A stretch of 64,000 nucleotides of DNA from an uncultured Lachnospira sp. (GCA_934359185.1 CAKRLE010000012.1:1-64000), one strand, 5' to 3'; shown: positions 52,634 through 61,908, numbered from the stretch's first letter. Notes: generated from the sequence alone by a model not told the origin. Made by a program: numbers and translations.

Positions 52634-52697
52634 TGCACCATAAAAAGTACAAGAAATTGTACGAAACGTAAAATACAAAAAGAAAGAGGTGTTTATT

Positions 52698-54089
52698 ATG
52701 TCAGGTTTACCATTGATAATTGTATTTGTACTCGCAATCATTGTTATGATTGTAGCGATTTCCAAATTCAAAGTCCATCCTTTCCTGGCGATCATGGGTG
52801 TATCTCTTATTCTTGCAATTCTTGCAGGTATTCCATTTGTTGATATGAAGGGTGCAGATGGAAAAACTATTTCAGGTATACCAACAGTAATTGGTTCAGG
52901 TTTCTCAGGAACATTCAGTTCAATCGGTATTGTAATCATTCTGGGAGCTTTAATTGGCTCTGTACTTGAAAAGACAGGTGCAGCTTTAAAGCTTGCTGAC
53001 ATGGTTATTAAACTTGTTGGAAAGAAACGTCCAGAATTAGCAATTGAACTTATGGGCTGGGTCGTTTCAATCCCAGTATTCTGTGATAGTGGTTTTGTTA
53101 TTCTTAATCCTATCAGAAAAGCGCTTGTTAAAAGAACTGCAGTTTCGAGCGTTGCAATGACAGTTGCATTGTCAGCAGGTCTTTATATTTCGCATGTATT
53201 TATTCCACCTACACCAGGTCCTATAGCAGCAGCTAATACACTTGGTGTTGGAGATAATCTGTTACTTGTAATGGGATTAGGTGCTGTCTGCTCAATTTTT
53301 CCATTGATAGCAGGACTTATCTATGCTAAATATATTGGAAAGAGAGTAAAGAGTGCAGATGAGGTTACAGATAATGGCGAAGTAACTAAGACATACGAGG
53401 AACTTGTAGCGGAATATGGTAAGCTTCCTAACGGATTCAACGCTTTAGCTCCAATTCTTGTTCCAATTATTCTTATGGCACTTGGTTCAATTTCATCTAT
53501 GGCAGGTTGGACAGGAGTACTTGATATAGCTTGTGAATTTCTTGGAAAGCCAATCATTGCTTTGACAGTAGGTACTTTATTTGCTGCGTTACAGCTTGGC
53601 CTTGCTGGCAAGGTGAAAGATTTCTATGATATTACTAATGAAACATTAAAAACAGTTGGTCCTATTCTTTTTGTAACAGCTGCAGGTGGTGTCCTTGGTA
53701 AGGTTATATCATCTAGCTCAATGGTAAGTTATATCACAGGACATGCTGAAGTATTATCAGCAGTGGGCATATTCTTCCCATTCATCTTAGCTGCTATATT
53801 AAAGTCAGCACAGGGTTCTTCAACAGTTGCTATCACAACAACAGCAGGTATTGTTGCTCCACTCCTTGGTGCTTTAGGATTAGCTTCACCGGTAAGAACA
53901 GTCCTTTGCGTAATGGCAATCGGCGCTGGTGCCATGACAGTTTCACATGCTAATGATTCTTACTTCTGGGTTGTTACTAACTTTGGTGAGATGCAGCCTG
54001 AACAGGGATATAAAACTCAGACAGTATGTACATTGATAATGGGTATTGCTTCAATGGTAGAGATATTCATTCTTTCATTGATATTTTAA
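52698..54089 (+). CDS. GntP family permease (gluconate/glycerate/sugar-acid type)
   Basis: A 463-residue membrane transporter with about 12 hydrophobic segments and GntP features such as G-W-V-V-S-I-P-V-F-C-D-S-G-F-V-I-L, H-V-F-I-P-P-T-P-G-P-I-A-A and A-Q-G-S-S-T-V-A. Family members import gluconate and related acids by proton symport. The neighbours (glycerate kinase, tartronate semialdehyde reductase) suggest glycerate or a related acid as substrate. AGAGG eight bases before ATG 52698 sets the start. A strong terminator follows directly. Confidence 0.92.
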   Translation: MSGLPLIIVFVLAIIVMIVAISKFKVHPFLAIMGVSLILAILAGIPFVDMKGADGKTISGIPTVIGSGFSGTFSSIGIVIILGALIGSVLEKTGAALKLADMVIKLVGKKRPELAIELMGWVVSIPVFCDSGFVILNPIRKALVKRTAVSSVAMTVALSAGLYISHVFIPPTPGPIAAANTLGVGDNLLLVMGLGAVCSIFPLIAGLIYAKYIGKRVKSADEVTDNGEVTKTYEELVAEYGKLPNGFNALAPILVPIILMALGSISSMAGWTGVLDIACEFLGKPIIALTVGTLFAALQLGLAGKVKDFYDITNETLKTVGPILFVTAAGGVLGKVISSSSMVSYITGHAEVLSAVGIFFPFILAAILKSAQGSSTVAITTTAGIVAPLLGALGLASPVRTVLCVMAIGAGAMTVSHANDSYFWVVTNFGEMQPEQGYKTQTVCTLIMGIASMVEIFILSLIF

Positions 54090-54105
54090 ATAATAACCAT
54101 TTTGA

Positions 54106-54133
54106 GGCAGGATATAGTTTCCTGCCTTTTTTT
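54106..54133 (+). terminator. Terminator after gntP-like gene
   Basis: GGCAGGA (54106-54112) pairs with TCCTGCC (54120-54126), followed by seven T. It separates the permease from the two enzyme genes, so the latter depend on read-through or their own promoter. Confidence 0.88.
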
Positions 54134-54198
54134 GACCAGACGTCTTGTATTATAAATATAAGAAGAAAATGGATTTAAAAATGGAAGGAAGGTTATAT

Positions 54199-55080
54199 AT
54201 GAAGATAGGATTTATAGGACTTGGAATAATGGGAAAGCCTATGGCCAAGAATTTGTGTAAGGCAGGATATTCGCTTATAGTTAATGACCATCATGAGGAA
54301 AATATAATGGAGCTTATTGATACAGGTGCCGAACGCGGAACATTAAAGCAGATAGGCGAAAGCTGTGATGTAGTCATTACGATGCTTCCAAACAGTCCAC
54401 AGGTCAGAGAAGTAATGCTTGGGGCTGATGGTGTTGCTTCATATATGCGTGAAGGTGCGTGTTTTATAGACATGAGTTCAATTAATCCTGTTGATAGCAG
54501 ATACATCGGAAAAGTATTAAAAGAAAAGAATATATATATGCTTGATGCTCCTGTATCAGGTGGGGAGCCTAAGGCTATTGATGGAACAGTTGCGTTTATG
54601 GTTGGAGGCGATGAGCAGGTATTTGACAAATATAAAGAATTATTATTTAAAATGGGTTCTAGTGTTACAAGATGCGGAGAATTAGGTGCTGGTAATACAA
54701 CAAAGCTTGCAAACCAGATAATTGTAGCGTGTAATATTGAAGCGTTAGCGGAGGCTCTGACACTGGCAAAAAAAGCAGGTGTTGATCCAGCGTGTGTGTA
54801 TGAGGCTGTTAAAGGCGGTCTTGCAGGTTCTACAGTTATGAATGCAAAAGCTCCGATGATGATAGAAGGCAATGTAAAACCAGGATTTAGAATAGATCTT
54901 CATATCAAAGACCTTAATAATGCATTAGATTGTGCACATAGTGTAGGCGCTCCGGTTCCTATGACAGCGCAGGTACAGGAAGTTATGCAGTATCTTCATA
55001 ACAATGGAGATGGAAGCAGTGACCACAGTGCAATTGCTCATTATTATGAAAAACTTGCAGGTATTAAGATAGGTGAGTGA
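54199..55080 (+). CDS. garR: 2-hydroxy-3-oxopropionate (tartronate semialdehyde) reductase
   Basis: A 293-residue beta-hydroxyacid dehydrogenase. The Rossmann start I-G-F-I-G-L-G-I-M-G-K-P-M, D-A-P-V-S-G-G-E-P-K-A (substrate site), and the catalytic Lys in G-A-G-N-T-T-K-L-A-N-Q are present. It reduces tartronate semialdehyde to D-glycerate with NAD(P)H. The assignment to GarR among related reductases rests mainly on the adjacent glycerate kinase. GGAAGG lies before ATG 54199; its end is nine bases from the kinase gene. Confidence 0.87.
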   Translation: MKIGFIGLGIMGKPMAKNLCKAGYSLIVNDHHEENIMELIDTGAERGTLKQIGESCDVVITMLPNSPQVREVMLGADGVASYMREGACFIDMSSINPVDSRYIGKVLKEKNIYMLDAPVSGGEPKAIDGTVAFMVGGDEQVFDKYKELLFKMGSSVTRCGELGAGNTTKLANQIIVACNIEALAEALTLAKKAGVDPACVYEAVKGGLAGSTVMNAKAPMMIEGNVKPGFRIDLHIKDLNNALDCAHSVGAPVPMTAQVQEVMQYLHNNGDGSSDHSAIAHYYEKLAGIKIGE

Positions 55081-55089
55081 GGTGATTAT

Positions 55090-56322
55090 ATGAACGATGA
55101 ATTAAGAAAGATATCAGATAATATAATTAATGCGGCAATTAATGCGGTTTTGCCGGATGAAGCAGTCAGGCGTGCTTTAAGTGGAAAAGAATTTTCAGGG
55201 AAAGTTATTCTTGTGGCAGCTGGAAAAGCAGCATGGCAGATGGCGAAAGCAGCAGAGGATTATCTGGGCGATAAGATTGATAAAGGTGTTGTTGTAACTA
55301 AATATGACCATGTCAGAGGTAGCATTAACAGATGCGTATGTATAGAGGCTGGACATCCTGTTCCTGATGAGAATTCATTTAGGGGAACCCAGGAAGCTAT
55401 TGAAGCAGTTTCTAATCTTAGTGCTAATGATACAGTGTTATTCCTTATATCTGGCGGCGGTAGTGCTTTATTTGAAAAACCGCTTATTTCTGGAGAAGAA
55501 CTTCAGGATATAACTAACCAGCTTCTTGCATGTGGAGCAGATATTGTTGAGATAAATACTGTCAGAAAGAGACTTTCTGCTGTTAAAGGTGGTAAATTTG
55601 CTAAAATATGTGAACCAGCCCAGGTGTATGCAATTGTGCTTTCAGATATACTGGGGGATCCGCTTGATATGATAGCGTCTGGTCCGGCTTGTCCAGATTC
55701 ATCAACATGTGAAGATGCTGCCAGAATAATAGCAAAATATGGTATCAGGCTATCAGAAAAAGCAAAAGAGCTTATGAGTATCGAAACACCAAAGCAGCTT
55801 GATAATGTTACAACACAGATTAACGGCAGTGTAAAACAGTTATGCAGTGCAGTAGAAAAAGAGTGTATTAAGTATGGATATGAGCCAGTTATGCTGACAG
55901 ACCAGCTTTGCTGCCAGGCTAAAGAGGCAGGAAGTTTTCTGGCATCAATTGCAAAGACACATATCAACCTTGGCAAAAAGATAGCATTTATTGCTGGTGG
56001 TGAGACAGTTGTTAATCTTACAGGTCATGGAAAAGGTGGAAGAAATCAGGAGATTGCACTTGCGGCAAGTTCAGCGATATCTGGCCTTGATAATGTGGCA
56101 GTATTCAGTGTTGGAAGTGATGGTACAGATGGTCCTACAGATGCAGCGGGAGGTTATGTTGACTCTGATACACATATGGAATTGAAGAAGCTTGGAATTG
56201 ATGAGTATGAAGTGTTAAAAGAAAACGATGCATATCATGCATTAGAGAAAGTTGGCGGCCTTATTAAGACAGGACCGACAGGCACTAATGTTAATGATGT
56301 AGCAGTTGTATTAATAGGTTAG
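55090..56322 (+). CDS. Glycerate 2-kinase, MOFRL/GckA type
   Basis: A 410-residue kinase of the class II (TtuD/GckA) type that phosphorylates D-glycerate, usually to 2-phosphoglycerate. The N-terminal DUF4147 domain has A-A-G-K-A-A-W-Q-M-A, E-A-G-H-P-V-P-D and S-G-G-G-S-A-L; the C-terminal MOFRL domain has G-G-E-T-V-V, G-R-N-Q-E-I-A-L and G-S-D-G-T-D-G-P-T-D-A-A-G. It is coupled to the reductase gene and ends at a strong terminator. Confidence 0.92.
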   Translation: MNDELRKISDNIINAAINAVLPDEAVRRALSGKEFSGKVILVAAGKAAWQMAKAAEDYLGDKIDKGVVVTKYDHVRGSINRCVCIEAGHPVPDENSFRGTQEAIEAVSNLSANDTVLFLISGGGSALFEKPLISGEELQDITNQLLACGADIVEINTVRKRLSAVKGGKFAKICEPAQVYAIVLSDILGDPLDMIASGPACPDSSTCEDAARIIAKYGIRLSEKAKELMSIETPKQLDNVTTQINGSVKQLCSAVEKECIKYGYEPVMLTDQLCCQAKEAGSFLASIAKTHINLGKKIAFIAGGETVVNLTGHGKGGRNQEIALAASSAISGLDNVAVFSVGSDGTDGPTDAAGGYVDSDTHMELKKLGIDEYEVLKENDAYHALEKVGGLIKTGPTGTNVNDVAVVLIG

Positions 56323-56339
56323 TTTTCATACCCCTATAT

Positions 56340-56386
56340 GCCGATATATATTTTGTACTTGTGTGCAAATATATATCGGCTTTTTT
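56340..56386 (+). terminator. Terminator after glycerate kinase gene
   Basis: A perfect 14-bp stem (56340-56353 with 56367-56380), loop of 13 bases, then six T. Confidence 0.92.
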
Positions 56387-56463
56387 ATTTGTATGTGTAT
56401 TTGTATTGTGTTAGAATTGATATATTAGATTTACAGAATTAATTTTTAATGAGGTATATGTGT

Positions 56464-57048
56464 ATGATGCAGAAAAAACATAATAATAATGAAAAAGATT
56501 TTACGGTGGCAGGATATACATTTACAACTAAAGAAGCTGCTGATGAGGCGAAAAATGAAATGAATGCGATACGTTATGTTTCGTCTAAGACAGACAGAAA
56601 AGACCCCAAACAGATATATATACTATATAATACAATGCTTGATAAAGAGCTGTTTAAGACACCTGTAGGACTTGATTATCTTAAAGATTTGCAACAGTAT
56701 CTGTATAATAATAAAGATATTCCTAATGATAAAATCAGACCGATTCCAATTAATTCAGAATTGCAGTCCATGCTTGCTGATAAAAGAGAGATGACAAAGA
56801 CACGAGGGAAAATTATAGAACTGACAAAGCAGAGAGACATGTATAAAGACAGATTCATAAGAATGGTTATAATCAATATTGCGCTTGTTATAGCCGTTAT
56901 TGCAATGGCAGTCATTATGTCAACCTCACAGACGCCTACAATTATCAATTATGAAAATAAAATTCAGGACAAATATGCTGGCTGGGAAGAGGAATTACAA
57001 TCAAGGGAAGCTCAGATTAAACAATTGGAACAGCAATATAACAAATAA
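56464..57048 (+). CDS. Single-pass membrane protein of unknown function
   Basis: A protein of about 194 residues. A polar N-terminal domain (residues about 10-90; F-T-V-A-G-Y-T-F, Y-I-L-Y-N-T-M-L-D-K) is followed by a short basic coiled region, one membrane segment (about 137-157) and a coiled-coil C terminus rich in E and Q. GAGG at 56451-56454 suits ATG 56464 or 56467 best. No family was recognised. It precedes a two-component system by 79 bases and has its own transcriptional space, so linkage to that system is uncertain. Confidence 0.7.
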   Translation: MMQKKHNNNEKDFTVAGYTFTTKEAADEAKNEMNAIRYVSSKTDRKDPKQIYILYNTMLDKELFKTPVGLDYLKDLQQYLYNNKDIPNDKIRPIPINSELQSMLADKREMTKTRGKIIELTKQRDMYKDRFIRMVIINIALVIAVIAMAVIMSTSQTPTIINYENKIQDKYAGWEEELQSREAQIKQLEQQYNK

Positions 57049-57066
57049 TTTGTATTTCGTCACATT

Positions 57067-57095
57067 TTGAACATAAAGTAAGTTTATTATATAGA
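57067..57095 (+). promoter_or_regulatory. Candidate promoter of second two-component system
   Basis: TTGAAC at 57067-57072 and TATAGA at 57090-57095 with a 17-bp spacer lie just upstream of the response regulator gene. Confidence 0.45.
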
Positions 57096-57127
57096 AAATG
57101 TAAAATGACTTTGATTGGAGAGGTATT

Positions 57128-57802
57128 ATGAATAAAATTAAAGTTTTAGTTGTTGATGATGAAAGCAGAATGCGTAAATTAGTTAATGATTTTTTGTCGC
57201 GTAAGAATTATGAAGTTATTGAGGCTGGTGACGGAGAAGAGGCTATAGATATATTTTATGCTGATAAAGATATATCGCTTATAATTCTTGATGTTATGAT
57301 GCCAAAGATGGATGGCTGGGAAGTATGCAGACAGATTAGAAAAGATTCTAAAGTGCCAATTATAATGCTGACAGCTAAAGGTGAAGAGAATGATGAACTT
57401 ACAGGATTTGATTGTGGGGCAGATGAATATATATCAAAGCCATTCAGCCCTAAGATTCTGACAGCAAGGGTTGATGCACTGGTAAGAAGAGCATATCAGA
57501 TTGATAGTTCAGAGGTTATTGAGATTGGTGGAATCGAGATTGACAAGGCTGCACATCTTGTAAAGATTGATGGACAGGAGATTGAACTAAGCTATAAGGA
57601 ATTTGAATTGTTATCATACTTTGTAGAGAATAAGGGGATTGCATTATCAAGAGAAAAAATTCTTAATAATGTATGGAATTATGATTATTTTGGAGATGCC
57701 AGAACTATAGATACGCATGTTAAGAAACTTCGTAAAAAAATGGGAGAGAAGGGCGATTGTATCCGTACTATATGGGGTATGGGATATAAGTTCGAAGTGT
57801 AA
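57128..57802 (+). CDS. OmpR/PhoB family response regulator (second system)
   Basis: A 224-residue regulator. The receiver has D10-D11, phospho-acceptor D55 in I-I-L-D-V-M-M-P, L-T-A-K-G and K-P-F; the C-terminal winged helix ends with R-T-I-D-T-H-V-K-K-L-R-K-K and W-G-M-G-Y-K-F. It lies three bases before its kinase gene and is followed by a lipoprotein gene; targets are unknown. Confidence 0.93.
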   Translation: MNKIKVLVVDDESRMRKLVNDFLSRKNYEVIEAGDGEEAIDIFYADKDISLIILDVMMPKMDGWEVCRQIRKDSKVPIIMLTAKGEENDELTGFDCGADEYISKPFSPKILTARVDALVRRAYQIDSSEVIEIGGIEIDKAAHLVKIDGQEIELSYKEFELLSYFVENKGIALSREKILNNVWNYDYFGDARTIDTHVKKLRKKMGEKGDCIRTIWGMGYKFEV

Positions 57803-57805
57803 TAT

Positions 57806-59467
57806 ATGAATATACATTCAATTAAATTCAAAGTTACAACACTTTTGACAATACTGATTGCATCTCTGGTACTTATTTTGTTTGTAATGAACAGTTTTCT
57901 TGCTGAAGGATATTATCTCAAAGCAAAAAGAAAGCAGATGTTATCTGGATATGATAAAATTAATGAACTCGTATGTTCCTACACAGATGGAACTATAACT
58001 AAATCGCAGATGGATGATAATCTTGAATATTATACGTCAGCTAACAGCCTGTCAGTTCTCGTTGTTAACAGTGACTGGACAACATTATATACTAATAGTG
58101 CTGGCGAGGCTGATATGATTCTGCGTCTTAAAAGAAATATATTTAATAATGATATATTTGAGGGAAATCTATCTAATACACAGGATAATTCAGAATCATC
58201 AGATGTTAAAAAGCCGGAAAAACCATCTGGTTCGTCTTCGGATGATGCACAGGATGGTTCGGATTTACCTAAAAAGCCATTTGATAAAGATAAGATTGAC
58301 AAGATATATGATATGTATAACAGTGGCATAGCTGAGAACAGGGATATTCTTGTTGAGTCAGGTAAATATACTTTGCAGAAAGTATACGATGACAGAATGC
58401 TGGATTATTATTATGAACTGTGGGGAACGCTGGACAATGGTTCATCTCTTATTATAAGGATTGGTATTCAGGGGATTAAAGACAATGTAAAGATATTTAA
58501 TTCATTTATACCGCTTGCTGGATGTATAATCATGGCAATTGGTGCAGCTGCAGCAGTTATATTATCATCTTACATCTCAAGACCTATCAAAGAAATTTCA
58601 GGTATTGCAGAAAAGATGGCAGGTCTGAACTTTGATGTTAAGTATACTGGCAAAGATAAGGGTGAAATCGGTATTCTTGGTGACAGTATCAATAATATGT
58701 CAGAGAAACTTGAGGAGAATATATCCCAATTGAAGGCGGCTAATCTTGAGCTGCAGAAGGATATAGCTAAGAAAGAGGAGATAGAGCAGATGCGCTCGGG
58801 CTTCCTTTCTAATGTATCTCATGAATTAAAGACACCAATTGCGCTTATCCAGGGATATGCTGAGGGGTTAAAGGATGGAGTGACGGATGATCCTGAGAGC
58901 ATGAATTTCTATTGTGATGTTATAATAGATGAGGCTAATAAGATGAATAATATGGTTAAAAGACTTCTTACTCTTAATCAGATAGAATTTGGACAGGATG
59001 AACTTGTAATAGAACGATTTAATATTATAGAACTGATTAATTCTATTGTTATGGCTAATGAGCTTCGTGCACAGCAAAAGGATATAAGCATTGAATTTAA
59101 GAAAACAGATGATAAGCTTGATGTCTGGGCAGATGAATATAAGACTGAGGAGGTTATAACTAACTATATCAGTAATGCAATTAATCACTGTGATTTTGAT
59201 AAAAAGATTGAAGTGTATTATGAGAAGAGAAAAGATACGGTCAGGATATATGTGTATAATACGGGTAAGCATATCCTTGATGAAGATATCGAGAATATCT
59301 GGATTAAATTCTATAAGGTTGATAAGGCAAGAACAAGAGAATATGGAGGAAATGGCATAGGTCTGTCTATTGTAAAAGCTATTATGGATGCATATGGCAG
59401 GGAATGTGGTGCTGCCAATGTTGAAGGTGGAGTTGAGTTCTGGTTTGACCTTGATGCTAAAGCGTGA
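57806..59467 (+). CDS. Sensor histidine kinase (second system)
   Basis: A 553-residue kinase with membrane segments near 10-32 and 235-255. The extracytoplasmic domain of about 200 residues contains a low-complexity P/K/S/D-rich insert (about 125-165). HAMP, HisKA with His339 in F-L-S-N-V-S-H-E-L-K-T-P, and a HATPase domain (N-A-I-N-H, G-G-N-G-I-G-L-S) follow. The start has little ribosome site and probably relies on coupling to the regulator gene three bases upstream. Confidence 0.92.
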   Translation: MNIHSIKFKVTTLLTILIASLVLILFVMNSFLAEGYYLKAKRKQMLSGYDKINELVCSYTDGTITKSQMDDNLEYYTSANSLSVLVVNSDWTTLYTNSAGEADMILRLKRNIFNNDIFEGNLSNTQDNSESSDVKKPEKPSGSSSDDAQDGSDLPKKPFDKDKIDKIYDMYNSGIAENRDILVESGKYTLQKVYDDRMLDYYYELWGTLDNGSSLIIRIGIQGIKDNVKIFNSFIPLAGCIIMAIGAAAAVILSSYISRPIKEISGIAEKMAGLNFDVKYTGKDKGEIGILGDSINNMSEKLEENISQLKAANLELQKDIAKKEEIEQMRSGFLSNVSHELKTPIALIQGYAEGLKDGVTDDPESMNFYCDVIIDEANKMNNMVKRLLTLNQIEFGQDELVIERFNIIELINSIVMANELRAQQKDISIEFKKTDDKLDVWADEYKTEEVITNYISNAINHCDFDKKIEVYYEKRKDTVRIYVYNTGKHILDEDIENIWIKFYKVDKARTREYGGNGIGLSIVKAIMDAYGRECGAANVEGGVEFWFDLDAKA

Positions 59468-59515
59468 TATTATATAAGAATAGATTATTTTATCGGTAGT
59501 TAATGCGAGGGATTT

Positions 59516-60277
59516 ATGAAAAAGATATTAGTATGTTTATTAACAGGTATATTTGCTATATCGCTTGTTGGATGTGGCGAGAATGATATAACACTTGACA
59601 GCCGTCAGAATGAATTGATTGCTGAATATATTGCAGGGGAGATGCTCAAGTTTTCATATGATAATAAGTGGCAATACACTAAAGTGAGAACAGCTCTTAA
59701 TAAGTACGAAAGTAATGGAACATCATATAATCCTATTGCTCCTACACAGCAGGCATCTGTTACTGGAAATTCTACAACAGCAACAACTAAGGCAGGAACT
59801 ACATCGACAGCCAGTTCATCTTCTGTGACAGCTGCAACAGTATCTACAGATGTATATCAGGCTCTTGCTAATGCATTCGGAATTACAGGTGCAGGAATAA
59901 GCGTTAAGGATTGTACGTCTGGTACAAGATATCCGATGGATGAATATGCAGTATGTATATCTGCTAAGGATGGATACAAGGTAGTTGCGGTTGAATTTAA
60001 TATTAAGAATAACTCATCTTCTGAGTTAACACTGAACACAGCTTCGAGTGGTGTTACTATGAGAGCAGATATTGGTGGAAAGAATATTATACAGACAGCA
60101 TCTATGCTTAATAATGATATAATCTCTCTTAAAGATATCAAGGTTGCAGCAGGAAGTACATATACTGCAGTAGCGTGTTTCCAGGTTCCGGAAAGCAGCG
60201 CATCAGGTACAATATCACTCACGGCGTATAAGAATGGTGTGTCACTTGGAACAATAAGTAATCTGTCTATTCAATAA
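59516..60277 (+). CDS. Lipoprotein with Ser/Thr-rich linker
   Basis: A 253-residue lipoprotein. A signal peptide ends in the lipobox L-V-G-C (Cys near 20). A helical stretch is followed by a Thr/Ser/Ala-rich linker (about 82-112), then a C-terminal beta-sandwich-like domain (about 140-250; V-A-V-E-F-N-I-K-N-N-S, C-F-Q-V-P-E-S) resembling DUF4352/DUF5067-like immunoglobulin folds. GAGGG precedes the ATG. It lies 48 bases after the kinase and may be part of the same operon as target or signal partner. Confidence 0.8.
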   Translation: MKKILVCLLTGIFAISLVGCGENDITLDSRQNELIAEYIAGEMLKFSYDNKWQYTKVRTALNKYESNGTSYNPIAPTQQASVTGNSTTATTKAGTTSTASSSSVTAATVSTDVYQALANAFGITGAGISVKDCTSGTRYPMDEYAVCISAKDGYKVVAVEFNIKNNSSSELTLNTASSGVTMRADIGGKNIIQTASMLNNDIISLKDIKVAAGSTYTAVACFQVPESSASGTISLTAYKNGVSLGTISNLSIQ

Positions 60278-60302
60278 TATTTTCTAATGATTAAATCAAT
60301 AA

Positions 60303-60336
60303 AAAGCGGACAATCTCTGTTTGGGTTGTCCGCTTT
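60303..60336. terminator. Bidirectional terminator between lipoprotein and pectinesterase genes
   Basis: AAAGCGGACAA (60303-60313) pairs with TTGTCCGCTTT (60326-60336); A and T tracts flank both sides of the hairpin between convergent genes. Confidence 0.88.
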
Positions 60337-60361
60337 GTATATTTACAGTTATTCACATTAT

Positions 60362-61300
60362 TTAGAAGCCTATAACCTTATCCTGGGTATACTGTAATGC
60401 CTCTTCGTCAGTTAACTGGTGTACATATCCCGGTCTTGCACTTGTATCGCTTCCTTCACCGAAACATTTATACTCTCCATAATAACATGTGTCATGTGAT
60501 TCGGGTTTGTTCCAGTCATGGAAACCATAGTCAGTTATTTGTGACGACATATAACATCTTAAAAAAACAGTTTTGGCATGTATTCTCCATGGACGGCTTA
60601 AGCATACTGATTTGTCTGGACAGTTGCCTGTAAGACGGCAGTTTTCAAATACATAACCATATTTCTGGCCTTCGTATGTAGATGGAGCAGTGTAGAACGC
60701 ATTGATTTCTTTATTTCTGTTAAGTGCATATAATTCACAGTTTTTAAAATATGCAATTGCGCTTCCAAATATAAAGTCAATCTCTCCTTCAATATAGCAG
60801 TCTTCGTATAACTGGTGACCTGGTATGCGCTTGGCAAATTCTGTAGGTCCCCTGAATCCGCCTGGTTCTTTTTCTTTCATAGGGAGTGGACCTGTAAATA
60901 AGGTATCCTGATGACCATACATTTTACAGTTCTTGAATGTTATTCTGTCTCCTTCTGCATATACAGCGAGAGCTTGTCCTACTTCTGTGCCAAATCCAGA
61001 TGAGTTTATAAATGTTATATTGTAAGCATTGAAATTATCTGCGATAATTGTAAAAGTGCTTGTGCGGAAAGTACCTCGTTTAATACCATCCTCCATAATC
61101 ATATTGGCATATAATCCATATGTTATGATTGTTTCATCCTTAGATTCACCTATAAGGGTAATGTTATTAAGCCTTATATCAACAAGCTCCTCATATGTTC
61201 CTTTTTTAATAAATATTGTTTCTGGAACTGATTTAATAGAATCAACTGCCTCCTGAATTGATGAGTAATCGCCAGTTCCATCTTTTGCTACAGTAATCAT
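60362..61300 (-). CDS. Pectinesterase without signal peptide
   Basis: A 312-residue right-handed beta-helix enzyme of carbohydrate esterase family 8 that removes methyl groups from galacturonate residues. The catalytic set is complete: G-Q-A (Gln109), G-H-Q-D-T-L (Asp132), I-D-F-I-F-G (Asp175) and R-P-W (Arg236). The usual G before R-P-W is Ser here. The protein begins directly with M-I-T-V-A-K-D-G-T-G-D-Y, the start of the catalytic fold, so it should be cytoplasmic and act on imported oligomers. AGAGAGGA supports the start. Confidence 0.93.
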   Translation of the reverse strand: MITVAKDGTGDYSSIQEAVDSIKSVPETIFIKKGTYEELVDIRLNNITLIGESKDETIITYGLYANMIMEDGIKRGTFRTSTFTIIADNFNAYNITFINSSGFGTEVGQALAVYAEGDRITFKNCKMYGHQDTLFTGPLPMKEKEPGGFRGPTEFAKRIPGHQLYEDCYIEGEIDFIFGSAIAYFKNCELYALNRNKEINAFYTAPSTYEGQKYGYVFENCRLTGNCPDKSVCLSRPWRIHAKTVFLRCYMSSQITDYGFHDWNKPESHDTCYYGEYKCFGEGSDTSARPGYVHQLTDEEALQYTQDKVIGF

Positions 61301-61419
61301 ATTGTATTCCTCTCTTTAAATTTATATATTTACATTTTAATGCGATAAGAGTATACTTGCAATAAATTTGTGAAAATTAATACAAGGAAATATGCAATAT
61401 GTGCATATGGTGAGATTAA

Positions 61420-61839
61420 ATGATTACATACAGGGATGATGTGAGAGATGTTGATATATATCTTTCATTAAGAGAACAGGTCAACTGGATAAAACTTGAC
61501 AGACAACAGGCACAGAGAGCGCTCGATAACAGCATTGAGGTTGTCACGGTTTATGATGGTGATAGACCTATAGGAATGGGAAGAATAGTGGGTGACAGGT
61601 CAGTTATAAGTTATATACAGGATTTAATAATAATTCCAGAATATCAAAGAATGGCTATTGGAAGCGCACTTGTAGAGAAACTTATATCGTATGTTAACAA
61701 TATGACACAGCCGGGAACAAGAATGATGCTGTGCCTGATGTGTGCAAAGGGAAGAGAAAAGTTTTATGAAAAGCATGGGTTTATAGCAAGACCAACAGAT
61801 ATGTTAGGACCTGGAATGATACAGTACATACAGAAGTAA
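61420..61839 (+). CDS. GNAT family N-acetyltransferase
   Basis: A 139-residue acetyl-CoA-dependent acetyltransferase. The core has I-G-M-G-R-I-V-G-D, the acetyl-CoA loop around I-I-P-E-Y-Q-R-M-A-I-G-S-A-L (residues about 70-84), and F-Y-E-K-H-G-F near 115-121. The acceptor substrate is not evident. GGTGAG lies six bases before the ATG; it is a single-gene unit ending at a perfect hairpin. Confidence 0.9.
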   Translation: MITYRDDVRDVDIYLSLREQVNWIKLDRQQAQRALDNSIEVVTVYDGDRPIGMGRIVGDRSVISYIQDLIIIPEYQRMAIGSALVEKLISYVNNMTQPGTRMMLCLMCAKGREKFYEKHGFIARPTDMLGPGMIQYIQK

Positions 61840-61878
61840 AATAAAAGCTTGTCAGAAATATACTGGCAAGCTTTTATT
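61840..61878. terminator. Bidirectional terminator between GNAT and RpiB-like genes
   Basis: AATAAAAGCTTGTCAG (61840-61855) pairs with CTGGCAAGCTTTTATT (61863-61878) around a seven-base loop, with one G-T pair. Confidence 0.9.
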
Positions 61879-61908
61879 TGATATCTGTTATTGAAACTGG
61901 AAATAAAA

